A stretch of DNA of 17,338 bases from an uncultured Bacteroidales bacterium (lineage in GTDB: Bacteria > Bacteroidota > Bacteroidia > Bacteroidales > UBA932). The notes under the pieces were generated by a model. The model was given only the letters and a program-made list of their open reading frames with translations, was not told the DNA's origin and made no database searches. This document shows positions 1 through 7,520 of the stretch, piece by piece. The stretch is taken from NCBI GenBank assembly GCA_945983015.1, contig CAMFSN010000024.1, positions 1 through 17,338 on the forward strand, read 5' to 3'. Both the position numbers and the translations under genes were made by a program. Every line of letters starts with the position of its first letter. Position 1 is the stretch's first letter.

Positions 1-80
1 AAAGCTAAGATGTTATCAGTAAGCTCGCGCCTATACCAATCCGCGTTATTTAGCAAAAGTGTTTTGTCAAATGTACCCAT
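1..80 (-). CDS. N-acylglucosamine 2-epimerase (AGE)-like protein, N-terminal fragment
   Basis: A minus-strand reading frame starts with ATG at 80-78 and stays open to the window edge, giving 26 codons. It begins MGTFDKTLLLNNADWYRREL and continues TDNILA. The pattern of a tyrosine-arginine pair, then EL, then N-I-L near the start resembles the first helix of the AGE/cellobiose 2-epimerase family (an alpha/alpha barrel), whose members interconvert GlcNAc and ManNAc or epimerise glucose-terminated disaccharides in the cytoplasm. A textbook Bacteroidota promoter lies directly upstream on the same strand (103-133), which supports a real gene start. The gene is divergent from the ROK regulator, the usual layout for a regulator and one of its targets. 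Only the first 26 residues are visible, so no catalytic residue can be checked and the substrate is unknown; the family call rests on recall of related N-termini. Confidence 0.6.
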   Translation of the reverse strand, partial: MGTFDKTLLLNNADWYRRELTDNILA

Positions 81-102
81 TGTTAATTGTTATTTTGTTC
101 TT

Positions 103-133
103 CAAAAGTATAAATTAAAAAATTAATTGCAAA
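103..133 (-). promoter_or_regulatory. Promoter of the divergent epimerase-like gene
   Basis: Read on the minus strand, TACTTTTG (110-103) matches the Bacteroidota -7 consensus TAnnTTTG, and TTTG (133-130) sits exactly 19 bases upstream, matching the -33 element. The start codon at 80 follows 22 bases after the -7 element, implying a short leader. The match and spacing are seen directly; promoter activity is inferred. Confidence 0.72.
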
Positions 134-162
134 ATTTCTGTCATCAAATCGAAATTATTATT

Positions 163-170
163 TATATTTG
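163..170 (+). promoter_or_regulatory. -7 element for the ROK-led operon
   Basis: TATATTTG matches the Bacteroidota -7 consensus TAnnTTTG and lies 60 bases before the ROK start codon. No clean TTTG occurs 19-21 bases upstream; the nearest candidate is TCTG at 137-140 with a 22-base gap, so the -33 part is weak. A weak -33 would fit a promoter that depends on a regulator, but that is inference. The -33 box of the opposite promoter (130-133) lies only about 30 bases away, so the two promoters are back to back. An AT-rich palindrome TTAATTAA lies downstream at 205-212. Confidence 0.5.
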
Positions 171-229
171 CGTAATTGCTCCACTATTTAAAAAAGCAAA
201 TTGATTAATTAAATCTTTATTTTACAAAG

Positions 230-1426
230 ATGCTTATTAATAACACTTTCGAGATGGTCGAACGCGCCGTTCTTGAGCAGATAATAGAAAAAGGGCAGGT
301 CACGATACCTACGATAGCGGAAATCGTGGATTTGAGCACTACCACGGTGGCAAAGTATTTCGCTCAAATGGTGGAAGACGGGAAACTGGAGGAAATTGGC
401 AAGGAAAATGCCTCTGGAAAAGGGCGAAGGGCGATAGTGTATGGGATAAGCACTGATTCTCATTACTTTGTGGGCGTGGACATCAATCACGCCGGTCTGG
501 ATGTGGGTGTAGTGGATTTCTCCGGAAAACTGATTGACTCCCACTCCTTCACGGATTTCCGTTTTGAGAACAGCCACGAAAACCTGAATGAGGTATGCGT
601 GAAAGTTGACCGCTATATCGAAAGTCTGGATTCCCAAATCAGAGAGAAAATTGTCTCCCTGGGGCTTTCGCTTGGAGGCAGGGTTGATTCCCATAACGGG
701 ACCAGCGCGACCAAGTATAATTTTGAGGAGATGCAGAAATCTTCCCTGGCAAGCATTCTCACTGAACATTTCGGCATCCCTGTGTTTATTGAAAACGACA
801 CCAAAGCCCTGACTTATGCCGACTATATAATATATAATAACACCAAGCGCAACCTGCTGTTTGTCAATTTCAGCTGGGGAATAGGACTTGGAATGGTTAT
901 CAATGGCGAACTGTACTATGGCCGACAGGGTTATTCCGGAGAATTAGGACATATTCATTATTACGATAACAACATAGTCTGCCATTGTGGAAAGAAAGGC
1001 TGTATGGAGACTGAGGTTTCAGGGCTCGCAATCCAAAGAAAGCTAATCGAAAGAATCACTATGGGAGAAGCCTCTCTGCTGTCTTCAAAGCTACTCAGAG
1101 AAGAAAAGATTACAGAAGATGACATCCTATATGCAACGGGGCAGGAAGACCCTCTATGCATAGAACTGGTATCAGAGACCAGCAGAGAATTGGGAAAACA
1201 ATTGGCAGGAATGATCAATCTGTTTAATCCGGACTGCATAGTTCTGGGAGGCAAGTTTGCAACTATATCTCCAGCGTATTTCCAACAGCAGGTGGAAGTC
1301 GCCATAAAACAGAACTCTCTAAGACTTTTAAGTTATGACGTACCCGTTACCCTTACGCGTTTGGGGCCGAACTCCGGAATAATAGCAGCCGGAATATGTG
1401 CCCGCAAAGGGTCTTTTTCATATTAA
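230..1426 (+). CDS. ROK-family transcriptional regulator (NagC/XylR type)
   Basis: This 398-residue protein has an N-terminal winged helix-turn-helix (about residues 10-65) followed by a ROK sugar-kinase-like fold, the architecture of NagC, Mlc and XylR repressors. Visible marks are END at 188-190 (the catalytic Asp position of ROK kinases), GELGH at 237-241 and the zinc site formed by H241, C251, C253 and C258 within CHCGKKGC. The phosphate-binding loop, DxGxT in true kinases, reads DINHA at 84-88, so ATP binding is probably lost and the protein should act as a sugar-sensing regulator. It is divergent from an AGE-like epimerase and leads a run of sugar genes, which it probably controls together with its own operon. 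The inducer cannot be read from the sequence, but an amino sugar or its phosphate is a reasonable guess from the neighbours. Confidence 0.88.
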   Translation: MLINNTFEMVERAVLEQIIEKGQVTIPTIAEIVDLSTTTVAKYFAQMVEDGKLEEIGKENASGKGRRAIVYGISTDSHYFVGVDINHAGLDVGVVDFSGKLIDSHSFTDFRFENSHENLNEVCVKVDRYIESLDSQIREKIVSLGLSLGGRVDSHNGTSATKYNFEEMQKSSLASILTEHFGIPVFIENDTKALTYADYIIYNNTKRNLLFVNFSWGIGLGMVINGELYYGRQGYSGELGHIHYYDNNIVCHCGKKGCMETEVSGLAIQRKLIERITMGEASLLSSKLLREEKITEDDILYATGQEDPLCIELVSETSRELGKQLAGMINLFNPDCIVLGGKFATISPAYFQQQVEVAIKQNSLRLLSYDVPVTLTRLGPNSGIIAAGICARKGSFSY

Positions 1427-1442
1427 AACAAAAACACTTGTT

Positions 1443-2516
1443 ATGACAGATCGCAGATCCTTTCTAAAAACCGCAGCGGCAGCGACCACTGCAGCAGCCT
1501 GTACTCCTCTGTTCAGCAGTTGTTCAGAGAGTCCTCTTTTCAAGGATTCAGACCCAGATCCCCTCATAGTCCCGAAGGGAAACGCCTTGAAGATTACAGG
1601 CACCTTCCTGGATGAAATTTCTCACGACATCCCTCACCAGAACTGGGGGCCTAAGGAATGGGAAGCTGATTTCAGGAATATGAAGGCCATTGGCATAGAT
1701 ACCGTGATAATGATTCGCAGCGGCTATCGCAAATTCATTACCTGGCCTAGCAAATACCTTCTGGGAAAGGGTTGCTATATGCCATCTCTGGATCTGCTGG
1801 AACTGTTCCTGAGCCTGGCCGACAAATATGAGATGAAATTCTATTTCGGCTTATACGATACCGGAAAGTATTGGGATACAGGCGATATGAGGGCGGAAAT
1901 GGAAGCTAACAAATTTGTTATAGATGAAGTTTGGCAGCACTATGGGCACCATAAGAGTTTCCAGGGCTGGTACATCTCTACGGAGATTTCCCGAGCCACG
2001 AAGGGCGCAGTGGAGTGTTTCTACACTATGGGCAAGATGTGTAAGGACGTGTCTGGAGGACTGCCTACCTTTATCTCGCCTTGGATAGACGGTAAGAAAG
2101 CCGTATCTGCCGCAGGAGGCGCACTCTCCAAGGAGGAGGCGGTAAGCGTGGAACAGCACGAGAGGGAATGGGATGAGATATTCTCCGGAATCCACGAAGT
2201 GGTGGACGCCTGCGCCTTCCAGGACGGACACATAGACTATGACGAGCTAGACGCCTTCTTCTCTGTGAACAAGAAACTCGCTGACCGCTATGGAATGCAG
2301 TGCTGGACCAATGCCGAGACCTTCGACCGCGATATGCCTATCAAGTTCCTGCCTATCAAGTTCGACAAACTGAGAATGAAGCTCGAAGCTGCCAAGCGCT
2401 GTGGCTACGACAAGGCCATCACCTTTGAATTCAGCCACTTTATGAGTCCTCAAAGCTCTTATCTGCAGGCTGGACACCTTTATAACAGATACAAGGATTA
2501 TTTTAACATTAAATAA
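1443..2516 (+). CDS. DUF4434 domain protein with Tat-type lipoprotein signal (glycosidase-like barrel)
   Basis: A 357-residue protein. The ATG at 1443 is chosen because it starts exactly at a signal peptide, MTDRRSFLKT, with a twin-arginine motif. An in-frame ATG at 1398 would bury the signal and overlap the ROK gene. Cysteine 27, after LFSS, could be a lipid anchor; C20 after AAA is an alternative. The mature part, from about residue 50, matches my memory of DUF4434: a TFLDEISHDIPHQNWG block, then a helix/strand alternation typical of a TIM barrel, with acidic residues in WTNAETFD and ITFEFSHF near the C-terminus that could be catalytic. DUF4434 is placed near glycoside hydrolase folds, but its activity is not established to my knowledge. 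It probably works outside the inner membrane on a glycan or sugar taken up by the next gene. It lies 16 bases after the ROK gene and 1 base before the transporter. Confidence 0.8.
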   Translation: MTDRRSFLKTAAAATTAAACTPLFSSCSESPLFKDSDPDPLIVPKGNALKITGTFLDEISHDIPHQNWGPKEWEADFRNMKAIGIDTVIMIRSGYRKFITWPSKYLLGKGCYMPSLDLLELFLSLADKYEMKFYFGLYDTGKYWDTGDMRAEMEANKFVIDEVWQHYGHHKSFQGWYISTEISRATKGAVECFYTMGKMCKDVSGGLPTFISPWIDGKKAVSAAGGALSKEEAVSVEQHEREWDEIFSGIHEVVDACAFQDGHIDYDELDAFFSVNKKLADRYGMQCWTNAETFDRDMPIKFLPIKFDKLRMKLEAAKRCGYDKAITFEFSHFMSPQSSYLQAGHLYNRYKDYFNIK

Positions 2517-2517
2517 G

Positions 2518-3930
2518 ATGAATCAAACAAGCAAGACAAGTGGCTATGTGATCTTTATGGCCATAGTGGCAGCTGTAGGAGGAATCCTCTTCGGATACGA
2601 CACTGCCGTAATATCAGGAACTACCGAGATCGTCAAAGGGCAGTTCAATTTAAACGATTTCAAGGAAGGCTGGTACGTGGGCTGCGCCCTTGTAGGCTCC
2701 ATCTGCGGGGTGCTGGTAGCAGGCTCACTGAGTGATTATCTGGGCCGAAAGCTCACTATGCTCATCTCCGCCGCCCTTTTCAGCATCTCCGCCATCGGCT
2801 GCGCAGTATGCGCCGATTTCAATTCCCTGGTGGCCTTCCGTATCATCGGCGGCGTAGGAATCGGTATCGTATCCATAGTTTCTCCTATCTATATCTCAGA
2901 GGTATCCCCTGCTAAAATTCGCGGCACCCTGGTATCCCTTTACCAGCTGGCCGTGACGGTGGGTTTCCTTCTAGCTTACCTGATGAACTGGGTGATAGAC
3001 AGCGGAATAGACCCAGCCTTCGGGGCCAATGCAGGCGAGCTGTCCCTTTGGGACAAGATGTTCCAGACAGAGGCTTGGCGAGGAATGCTCGGAACTGAGA
3101 CCATCCCTGCCCTGCTCTTCTTCCTGATTATCTTCTTTATCCCTGAAAGTCCTAAGTGGCTGATAGTTAAGAATAAAATGGATAAAGCCCGTCTCGTTCT
3201 CAACAAGATATACAAGAGCGAAGAGGACATCCGCGAGGAGATTCAGCTCACCCTCAGCTCCCTTCAGGGAGACAGCAAGGGTTCCTGGAAGGACCTGCTC
3301 AAACCAGGCATTCTCGTCGCCGTTCTCGCCGGCAGCGCCATCGCCATCCTAGGCCAATTTATGGGCGTGAACGCAGTGCTTTACTACGGCCCTAAGATAT
3401 TCTCCCAGGCCGGCTTTGACAACCCAATGTTCTCCACTGTGCTGGTAGGCGTAGTGAATATGGTGACCACAATCCTGGCCGTCTTCATCATAGACAAGGT
3501 GGGCCGCAAGAAGCTCATCTACTGGGGAGTAAGCGGAATGATTATCTGCCTTGTGGCTATAGGTCTCTACTTTGCCGCAGGTCCTGCCCTGGGACTAGGC
3601 AACGGCTTTATGCTCACTTTCTTCCTGGCTTATGTCTTCTGCTGTGCCATCTCCATCTCCGCCGTGGTCTTCGTGCTGCTGAGCGAGATGTACCCGAACA
3701 GTGTCCGCGGCCGTGCGATGTCCATAGCCGGATTCGCTCTCTGGATAGGCACTTATCTTATCGGCCAACTCACCCCTGTCCTTCTAGGTTGGAGCCAGGC
3801 CGGCACCTTCTTCATCTTCGCCTTTATGTGCATTCCTTATATGCTCATTATGTGGAAAGTCATCCCTGACACCAACGGCAAGACCCTGGAAGAGATTGAA
3901 GCATATTGGCATAACTTCAAACGCAAGTAA
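2518..3930 (+). CDS. MFS sugar porter (sugar:H+ symporter family)
   Basis: This 470-residue inner-membrane protein has about 12 hydrophobic segments and the sugar-porter signatures: GGILFGYDTAVISG in the first helix, SDYLGRKL after helix 2, PIYISEVSPAKIRG around helix 4/5, PESPKWL in the central loop, GQFMGVNAVLYYGPKIF in helix 7, DKVGRKKL, and PNSVRGRAMS near helix 10. Compared from memory with E. coli XylE, the helix-5 glutamine in YQLAVTVG is kept, but the second one is F, and the helix-7 QQ pair reads GQ. The substrate may therefore differ from xylose or glucose. It is expected to import a monosaccharide or amino sugar with protons. The start is 1 base after the DUF4434 stop, and the stop overlaps the next start as TAATG. 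Family assignment is firm; substrate is unknown. Confidence 0.93.
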   Translation: MNQTSKTSGYVIFMAIVAAVGGILFGYDTAVISGTTEIVKGQFNLNDFKEGWYVGCALVGSICGVLVAGSLSDYLGRKLTMLISAALFSISAIGCAVCADFNSLVAFRIIGGVGIGIVSIVSPIYISEVSPAKIRGTLVSLYQLAVTVGFLLAYLMNWVIDSGIDPAFGANAGELSLWDKMFQTEAWRGMLGTETIPALLFFLIIFFIPESPKWLIVKNKMDKARLVLNKIYKSEEDIREEIQLTLSSLQGDSKGSWKDLLKPGILVAVLAGSAIAILGQFMGVNAVLYYGPKIFSQAGFDNPMFSTVLVGVVNMVTTILAVFIIDKVGRKKLIYWGVSGMIICLVAIGLYFAAGPALGLGNGFMLTFFLAYVFCCAISISAVVFVLLSEMYPNSVRGRAMSIAGFALWIGTYLIGQLTPVLLGWSQAGTFFIFAFMCIPYMLIMWKVIPDTNGKTLEEIEAYWHNFKRK

Positions 3931-5321
3931 TGAACGATAGAATAGAATCCATAGACGTTCTGCGCGGCCTGACCATCTTCCTGATGGTACTGTGCGGGAA
4001 CATCGCCTGGAATGCGGGACTTCCGGCCTGGATGTTCCACTGCCAAGTCCCGCCACCAGACTACATCTTCAACCCCGAGGTCAAGGGTATCACATGGGTC
4101 GACCTGGTCTTCCCTCTCTTCATCTTCACGATGGGTGCATCGATGCCATTCTCGCTCGGAGGCAAGCTCCGTCGGGGCCATTCCATAGGCCAAGTTTCCC
4201 TCGAAGTGCTGAAACGCTGGCTGACCCTGGCCGCCTTCGGTCTGGTACTGGGCAATGCCGACCTGATAGTCTCGAATCAGGAGCCTCTGAAAATTCTCCT
4301 GCGGGTAGGAATTTGGATTGGCCTATTCCTATCCCTGTGGCGAGTGCCGCAAAAAGGCAGAATCAAAGGCTGGATGGTAAACCTGGCGGGAGTGCTGGTC
4401 ATAATCGCCCTGCTGACAATAGAGAAATTCGCCTTCGGAGTGAAACTCTCCGTGCATAGCAACAACATCATCATAATGATCCTGTCCTTCCTGGCATTGG
4501 CAGGATCCTTCATCTGGCTGCTAAGCCGCGAAAAGCTCTGGCTCCGAGCAGTGATTCTTCTAGTCATCTGCGCACTGAAAGAGCTGAGTTGGCATACGGA
4601 GCTGCTGGATTTCCTCGCCATACCGCAAGGACTTAACTGGCTGATAAACTGGGACTACGCACAGTATCTGGTGATTAGCATCATAGGTATGAGCATGGGC
4701 GATATACTCTCAAAGGCAAGGCTGGAGAAGAGGCCGATGTGCGAGCAGCCGAAAAGCTGGAAGGAGATAGTCTTCGGGGTAGCTGGTATGCTTATGCTGC
4801 CCTTTATCGTATGGGCACTCTTCAAGCGCAAATGCTTCCTGGCGATGGACGTCACCGTAGCTATCGGTCTGCTATACGTCTTCCTCTGCGGGAGGCAGAA
4901 AGACACTGCAAACAGCTTGATAATGAAGATGGGTATGGTGATTCTGGCCTTTGGCATAGCTTTTGACCCTATAGACGGGGGAATCACGAAGGACTACTGC
5001 AACCTGTCGTATATGCTGACCACGGGAGGATTGGCCTGCCTGCTGACAGCCTCGCTGCTTTGGCTGGAGACCCTGCTGAAGGAGAAGAACAAGCCTTTGT
5101 GTACGCCACTCTCGCTAGTGGGGCAGAACCCGATGGCCGCCTACACTATGCCGGGGATGATACTGAACCCGCTGTTTTACATTACAGGTCTAGGCAGTAT
5201 CGTGGACGCAGCTTGTAGCGGCAATCCTTTGATGGGTGTATGCAGAGGACTTATCATCACCCTGGCGATGATGGCTCTGACCTGCCTTTTGAGTAAAAAG
5301 AAATTGTATTGGAGAAGTTAG
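3930..5321 (+). CDS. DUF5009 / NagX-HGSNAT-like membrane acetyltransferase
   Basis: A polytopic membrane protein of 463 residues with about ten to eleven hydrophobic helices. It opens with SIDVLRGLTIFLMVL, the start typical of the COG4299/HGSNAT and acyltransferase-like superfamily, followed by a histidine in MFHCQVPPPDY (H37) and the block WVDLVFPLFIFTMGASMPFS. In human HGSNAT the equivalent region carries the histidine that passes an acetyl group from cytosolic acetyl-CoA to terminal glucosamine on the far side of the membrane. Bacterial relatives (NagX, DUF5009) are often found next to GlcNAc genes, and their biochemistry is poorly established. I infer acetylation of a periplasmic amino sugar or a related transport role. 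It overlaps the transporter by one base (TAATG), so the two are probably translationally coupled. The family call is strong, the reaction is inferred. Confidence 0.82.
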   Translation: MNDRIESIDVLRGLTIFLMVLCGNIAWNAGLPAWMFHCQVPPPDYIFNPEVKGITWVDLVFPLFIFTMGASMPFSLGGKLRRGHSIGQVSLEVLKRWLTLAAFGLVLGNADLIVSNQEPLKILLRVGIWIGLFLSLWRVPQKGRIKGWMVNLAGVLVIIALLTIEKFAFGVKLSVHSNNIIIMILSFLALAGSFIWLLSREKLWLRAVILLVICALKELSWHTELLDFLAIPQGLNWLINWDYAQYLVISIIGMSMGDILSKARLEKRPMCEQPKSWKEIVFGVAGMLMLPFIVWALFKRKCFLAMDVTVAIGLLYVFLCGRQKDTANSLIMKMGMVILAFGIAFDPIDGGITKDYCNLSYMLTTGGLACLLTASLLWLETLLKEKNKPLCTPLSLVGQNPMAAYTMPGMILNPLFYITGLGSIVDAACSGNPLMGVCRGLIITLAMMALTCLLSKKKLYWRS

Positions 5322-5323
5322 AA

Positions 5324-6787
5324 ATGAAAAAATATTTATCGACTATAGCTCTGGTCTGTCTTTGCCTTGTCTCCTGTGGAGTAGGCAAGCAGCAGAACGA
5401 TGTTCAAGATGAGAGTATCATCAGCGGATATGTGCGTGATGATACCGGAAAAGCCGTTCAAAACGTAGTAGTGTCTGACGGGGTGAGTGTCACTCTTAGC
5501 GATGCCAATGGTTACTACCAGATGCCTTACGACAGAGCTTCGGGCCGCTTCGTCTTCGTAAGTACTCCATCCGGGTACAGAAATTCTTCTTTCAGAGGAG
5601 AACACTGTTATTATCAAGATCTTACAGCTGATAAGAAGACTTATGACTTCACCGTGGTGAAGAATCCTCTCGACGATAACATCCACCATCCTGTCGTCTT
5701 TGCAGACCCCCAGATATCGGACACTCTGGACCTGGTGCCTTTCGCCCAGAGAGTTGAGGATATGAAAGAGCACGTGGCCGGGTTCAAGGATAAGGAATAC
5801 ACTTTCGGAATCTGTCTGGGAGACATCGTGGGCTGGCAGCATCCGCTCTACCCACGTATCAGCGGCAAGCTGGACGAAGTAGGAATTGACATCCGCTATG
5901 TGATGGGTAACCACGATATGACCAACTACGGACGTTCTTTCGAGACCTCTTTCACAGAGTATGAGAAGTTTTTCGGTCCGGCATACTATTCCTTCAACGT
6001 AGGCAAAGTGCACTATGTAGTATTAGATGACAACTTCTATGTCGGCAGGGATTACTTCTATATAGGCTATCTGGATGAAGTTCAGCTCGCCTGGCTGGAG
6101 AAGGACCTCTCCTATGTACCTAAGGATCATAAGCTTGTACTCTGTATGCATATCCCTACGACTCAGGGCAAGGAAGACAGGGACAGGTTCAGATACGACA
6201 TCATAGGCGACAACCTCTGTAACAAGCCGGCTTTTTACAGAATGATTTCCGACTGGGATGCCCTTATCCTGTCTGGCCATATGCACACTAACACAAACTT
6301 CGTCATCGGAGGCCCGAGAGGAGAGGAATCCCTTATGGAGCATAACATAGGCGGATTCTGTGGCACCTGGTGGTGCGGCAGCGTCTGCGTGGATGGCTGT
6401 CCTCCAGGATACAAGGTCTATACCTTCCACGGAAGCGAAGCCCAGTGGTATTATAAGGGCTGCGGATACAGCCCCGAGTATCAGGCCAAGTGTTATTTCG
6501 ACCACGAGGATTATCCGGGCCTGGCCGTAGTTCACGTCTGGGACGTGGATCCAGCCTGGAAGATAGAGTACTGGGAAGACGGAAAGAAAGTCTGCGATAT
6601 GGAAAGATTCTCTGGCAAAGACCCTGTGGCCAAGGCAGAATTCGCGGATCCAAGCCAATATAAGATTCCTTGGGTGACCTGCTTCCCAAGTCCTAACCTG
6701 TTCAAGGCTCCTTATAATCCTCAGGCCGACAAACATTCGGTTAAAATAACTGACAGATTCGGAAAGATTTATATTCTGGAAGACTAA
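5324..6787 (+). CDS. Calcineurin-like phosphoesterase lipoprotein (MetallophosN-Metallophos-MetallophosC)
   Basis: A 487-residue protein. The ATG at 5324 is chosen because it begins MKKYLSTIAL, a lipoprotein signal ending LVSC with C18 as anchor; a TTG at 5309 would only add five residues. Three parts are visible: an Ig/carboxypeptidase-regulatory-like domain at about 33-85 (SGYVRDDTGKAVQ), a metallophosphoesterase core with DPQ at 128-130, GD at 166-167, GNHD at 195-198, H276 and GHMH at 318-321, and a C-terminal domain containing GTWWCG and CVDGCPPGY. The first metal motif is D-x-Q in place of the common D-x-H, as I recall for CPPED1-type relatives. It probably hydrolyses a phosphate mono- or diester outside the inner membrane, perhaps from a phosphorylated sugar before uptake. 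It starts 2 bases after the DUF5009 stop and overlaps the next gene by one base. Confidence 0.88.
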   Translation: MKKYLSTIALVCLCLVSCGVGKQQNDVQDESIISGYVRDDTGKAVQNVVVSDGVSVTLSDANGYYQMPYDRASGRFVFVSTPSGYRNSSFRGEHCYYQDLTADKKTYDFTVVKNPLDDNIHHPVVFADPQISDTLDLVPFAQRVEDMKEHVAGFKDKEYTFGICLGDIVGWQHPLYPRISGKLDEVGIDIRYVMGNHDMTNYGRSFETSFTEYEKFFGPAYYSFNVGKVHYVVLDDNFYVGRDYFYIGYLDEVQLAWLEKDLSYVPKDHKLVLCMHIPTTQGKEDRDRFRYDIIGDNLCNKPAFYRMISDWDALILSGHMHTNTNFVIGGPRGEESLMEHNIGGFCGTWWCGSVCVDGCPPGYKVYTFHGSEAQWYYKGCGYSPEYQAKCYFDHEDYPGLAVVHVWDVDPAWKIEYWEDGKKVCDMERFSGKDPVAKAEFADPSQYKIPWVTCFPSPNLFKAPYNPQADKHSVKITDRFGKIYILED

Positions 6788-7461
6788 TGAAAAAATGGCT
6801 CTTCATATTATTGCTTATTCTCTGCGCCGGTTTTTATGCTCCGGCGCAGGATTTTAACAGTATGCAGGAAGAGTCGGAATACTATCTGGAGGAACTGCCG
6901 CCGGCATCCGTAAGCAGCAAACGAAAGAAGAAGGTGAAAAAATACGGCAAGGAGTGGAGGGAGAAGTACCGTCTGATATATAATTTTAACAAGGTATATC
7001 CATACGCCCTGGTAGGAAGAAAGATGATGCATCAGGTGGACAGCACCATAGAGGCCGACCATTTGGACAAAAGAAACAGGGACAAATACATTAAGAATGT
7101 AGAAAAGGAACTTTTCAAACTCTTCGAAGAAGATATAAGACACACTACCATAAGCCAAGGTTTTCTGCTAACCCGTCTGGTGGACAGGGAATGTGGAATG
7201 ACCGTGTATGACATCATCTACAATTATGAAGGAGGCTTCTCTGCCGGCTTTTGGAATCTAGTGGGCAAGATCTTCGACCAGGACTTGAAGGCCCACTATG
7301 ATCCGGAAGGCAAGGATGCCCCCACTGAGGAACTGGTTAAAATCTGGGAAAGCGGAGAGCTGGAATGGGCCAATTTCTATTACCAGATATTCTGGGAGGA
7401 CCCCCCAAAGACAGTCATCAAAAGCGAGCGCTTAAATACGAAGTCTTTCATTAAGGATTAG
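6787..7461 (+). CDS. DUF4294 domain-containing secreted protein
   Basis: This 224-residue protein has a signal peptide (MKKWLFILLLILCAGFYAPA, cleavage probably near residue 21) and no lipobox. The rest matches my memory of DUF4294, a Bacteroidota family: EYYLEELPPASV followed by a lysine-rich stretch, YNFNKVYPYA, a helical middle with KYIKNVEKELFKLFEEDI, and LTRLVDREC. DUF4294 proteins have no known function to my knowledge. The N-terminal half after the signal is basic and the C-terminal third acidic. The start codon overlaps the phosphoesterase stop (TAATG), so it is probably the last gene of the ROK-led transcript, although the family also occurs away from sugar loci and may be a passenger here. 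No terminator hairpin follows. Confidence 0.82.
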   Translation: MKKWLFILLLILCAGFYAPAQDFNSMQEESEYYLEELPPASVSSKRKKKVKKYGKEWREKYRLIYNFNKVYPYALVGRKMMHQVDSTIEADHLDKRNRDKYIKNVEKELFKLFEEDIRHTTISQGFLLTRLVDRECGMTVYDIIYNYEGGFSAGFWNLVGKIFDQDLKAHYDPEGKDAPTEELVKIWESGELEWANFYYQIFWEDPPKTVIKSERLNTKSFIKD

Positions 7462-7475
7462 TTTGAAAAAAGTTT

Positions 7476-7483
7476 TAAATTTG
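7476..7483 (+). promoter_or_regulatory. -7 element ahead of the thioredoxin-like lipoprotein gene
   Basis: TAAATTTG fits the Bacteroidota -7 consensus TAnnTTTG and lies 37 bases before the ATG at 7521. No TTTG is present 19-21 bases upstream; the TTTG at 7462-7465 is only 10 bases away and too close. It would drive the thioredoxin-like gene, uvrC and the PnuC-family gene. Confidence 0.5.
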
Positions 7484-7520
7484 CGCTTCAATTGAAATAT
7501 AACATTAATGATATAGAGAT

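Noticed and set aside
1398..1442. Upstream ATG for the DUF4434 gene
   Set aside because: It would place 15 residues before the twin-arginine signal and overlap the ROK gene; the ATG at 1443 fits a signal peptide exactly.
5336..6736. Long minus-strand reading frames (5336-6013 and 6023-6736) opposite the phosphoesterase gene
   Set aside because: They lie antisense to a gene with clear domain motifs, have no recognisable domain, promoter or signal, and look like composition-driven shadows.
7462..7465. TTTG as the -33 box of the thioredoxin-gene promoter
   Set aside because: It is only 10 bases from the -7 element, whereas the two strong promoters in this window use 19.
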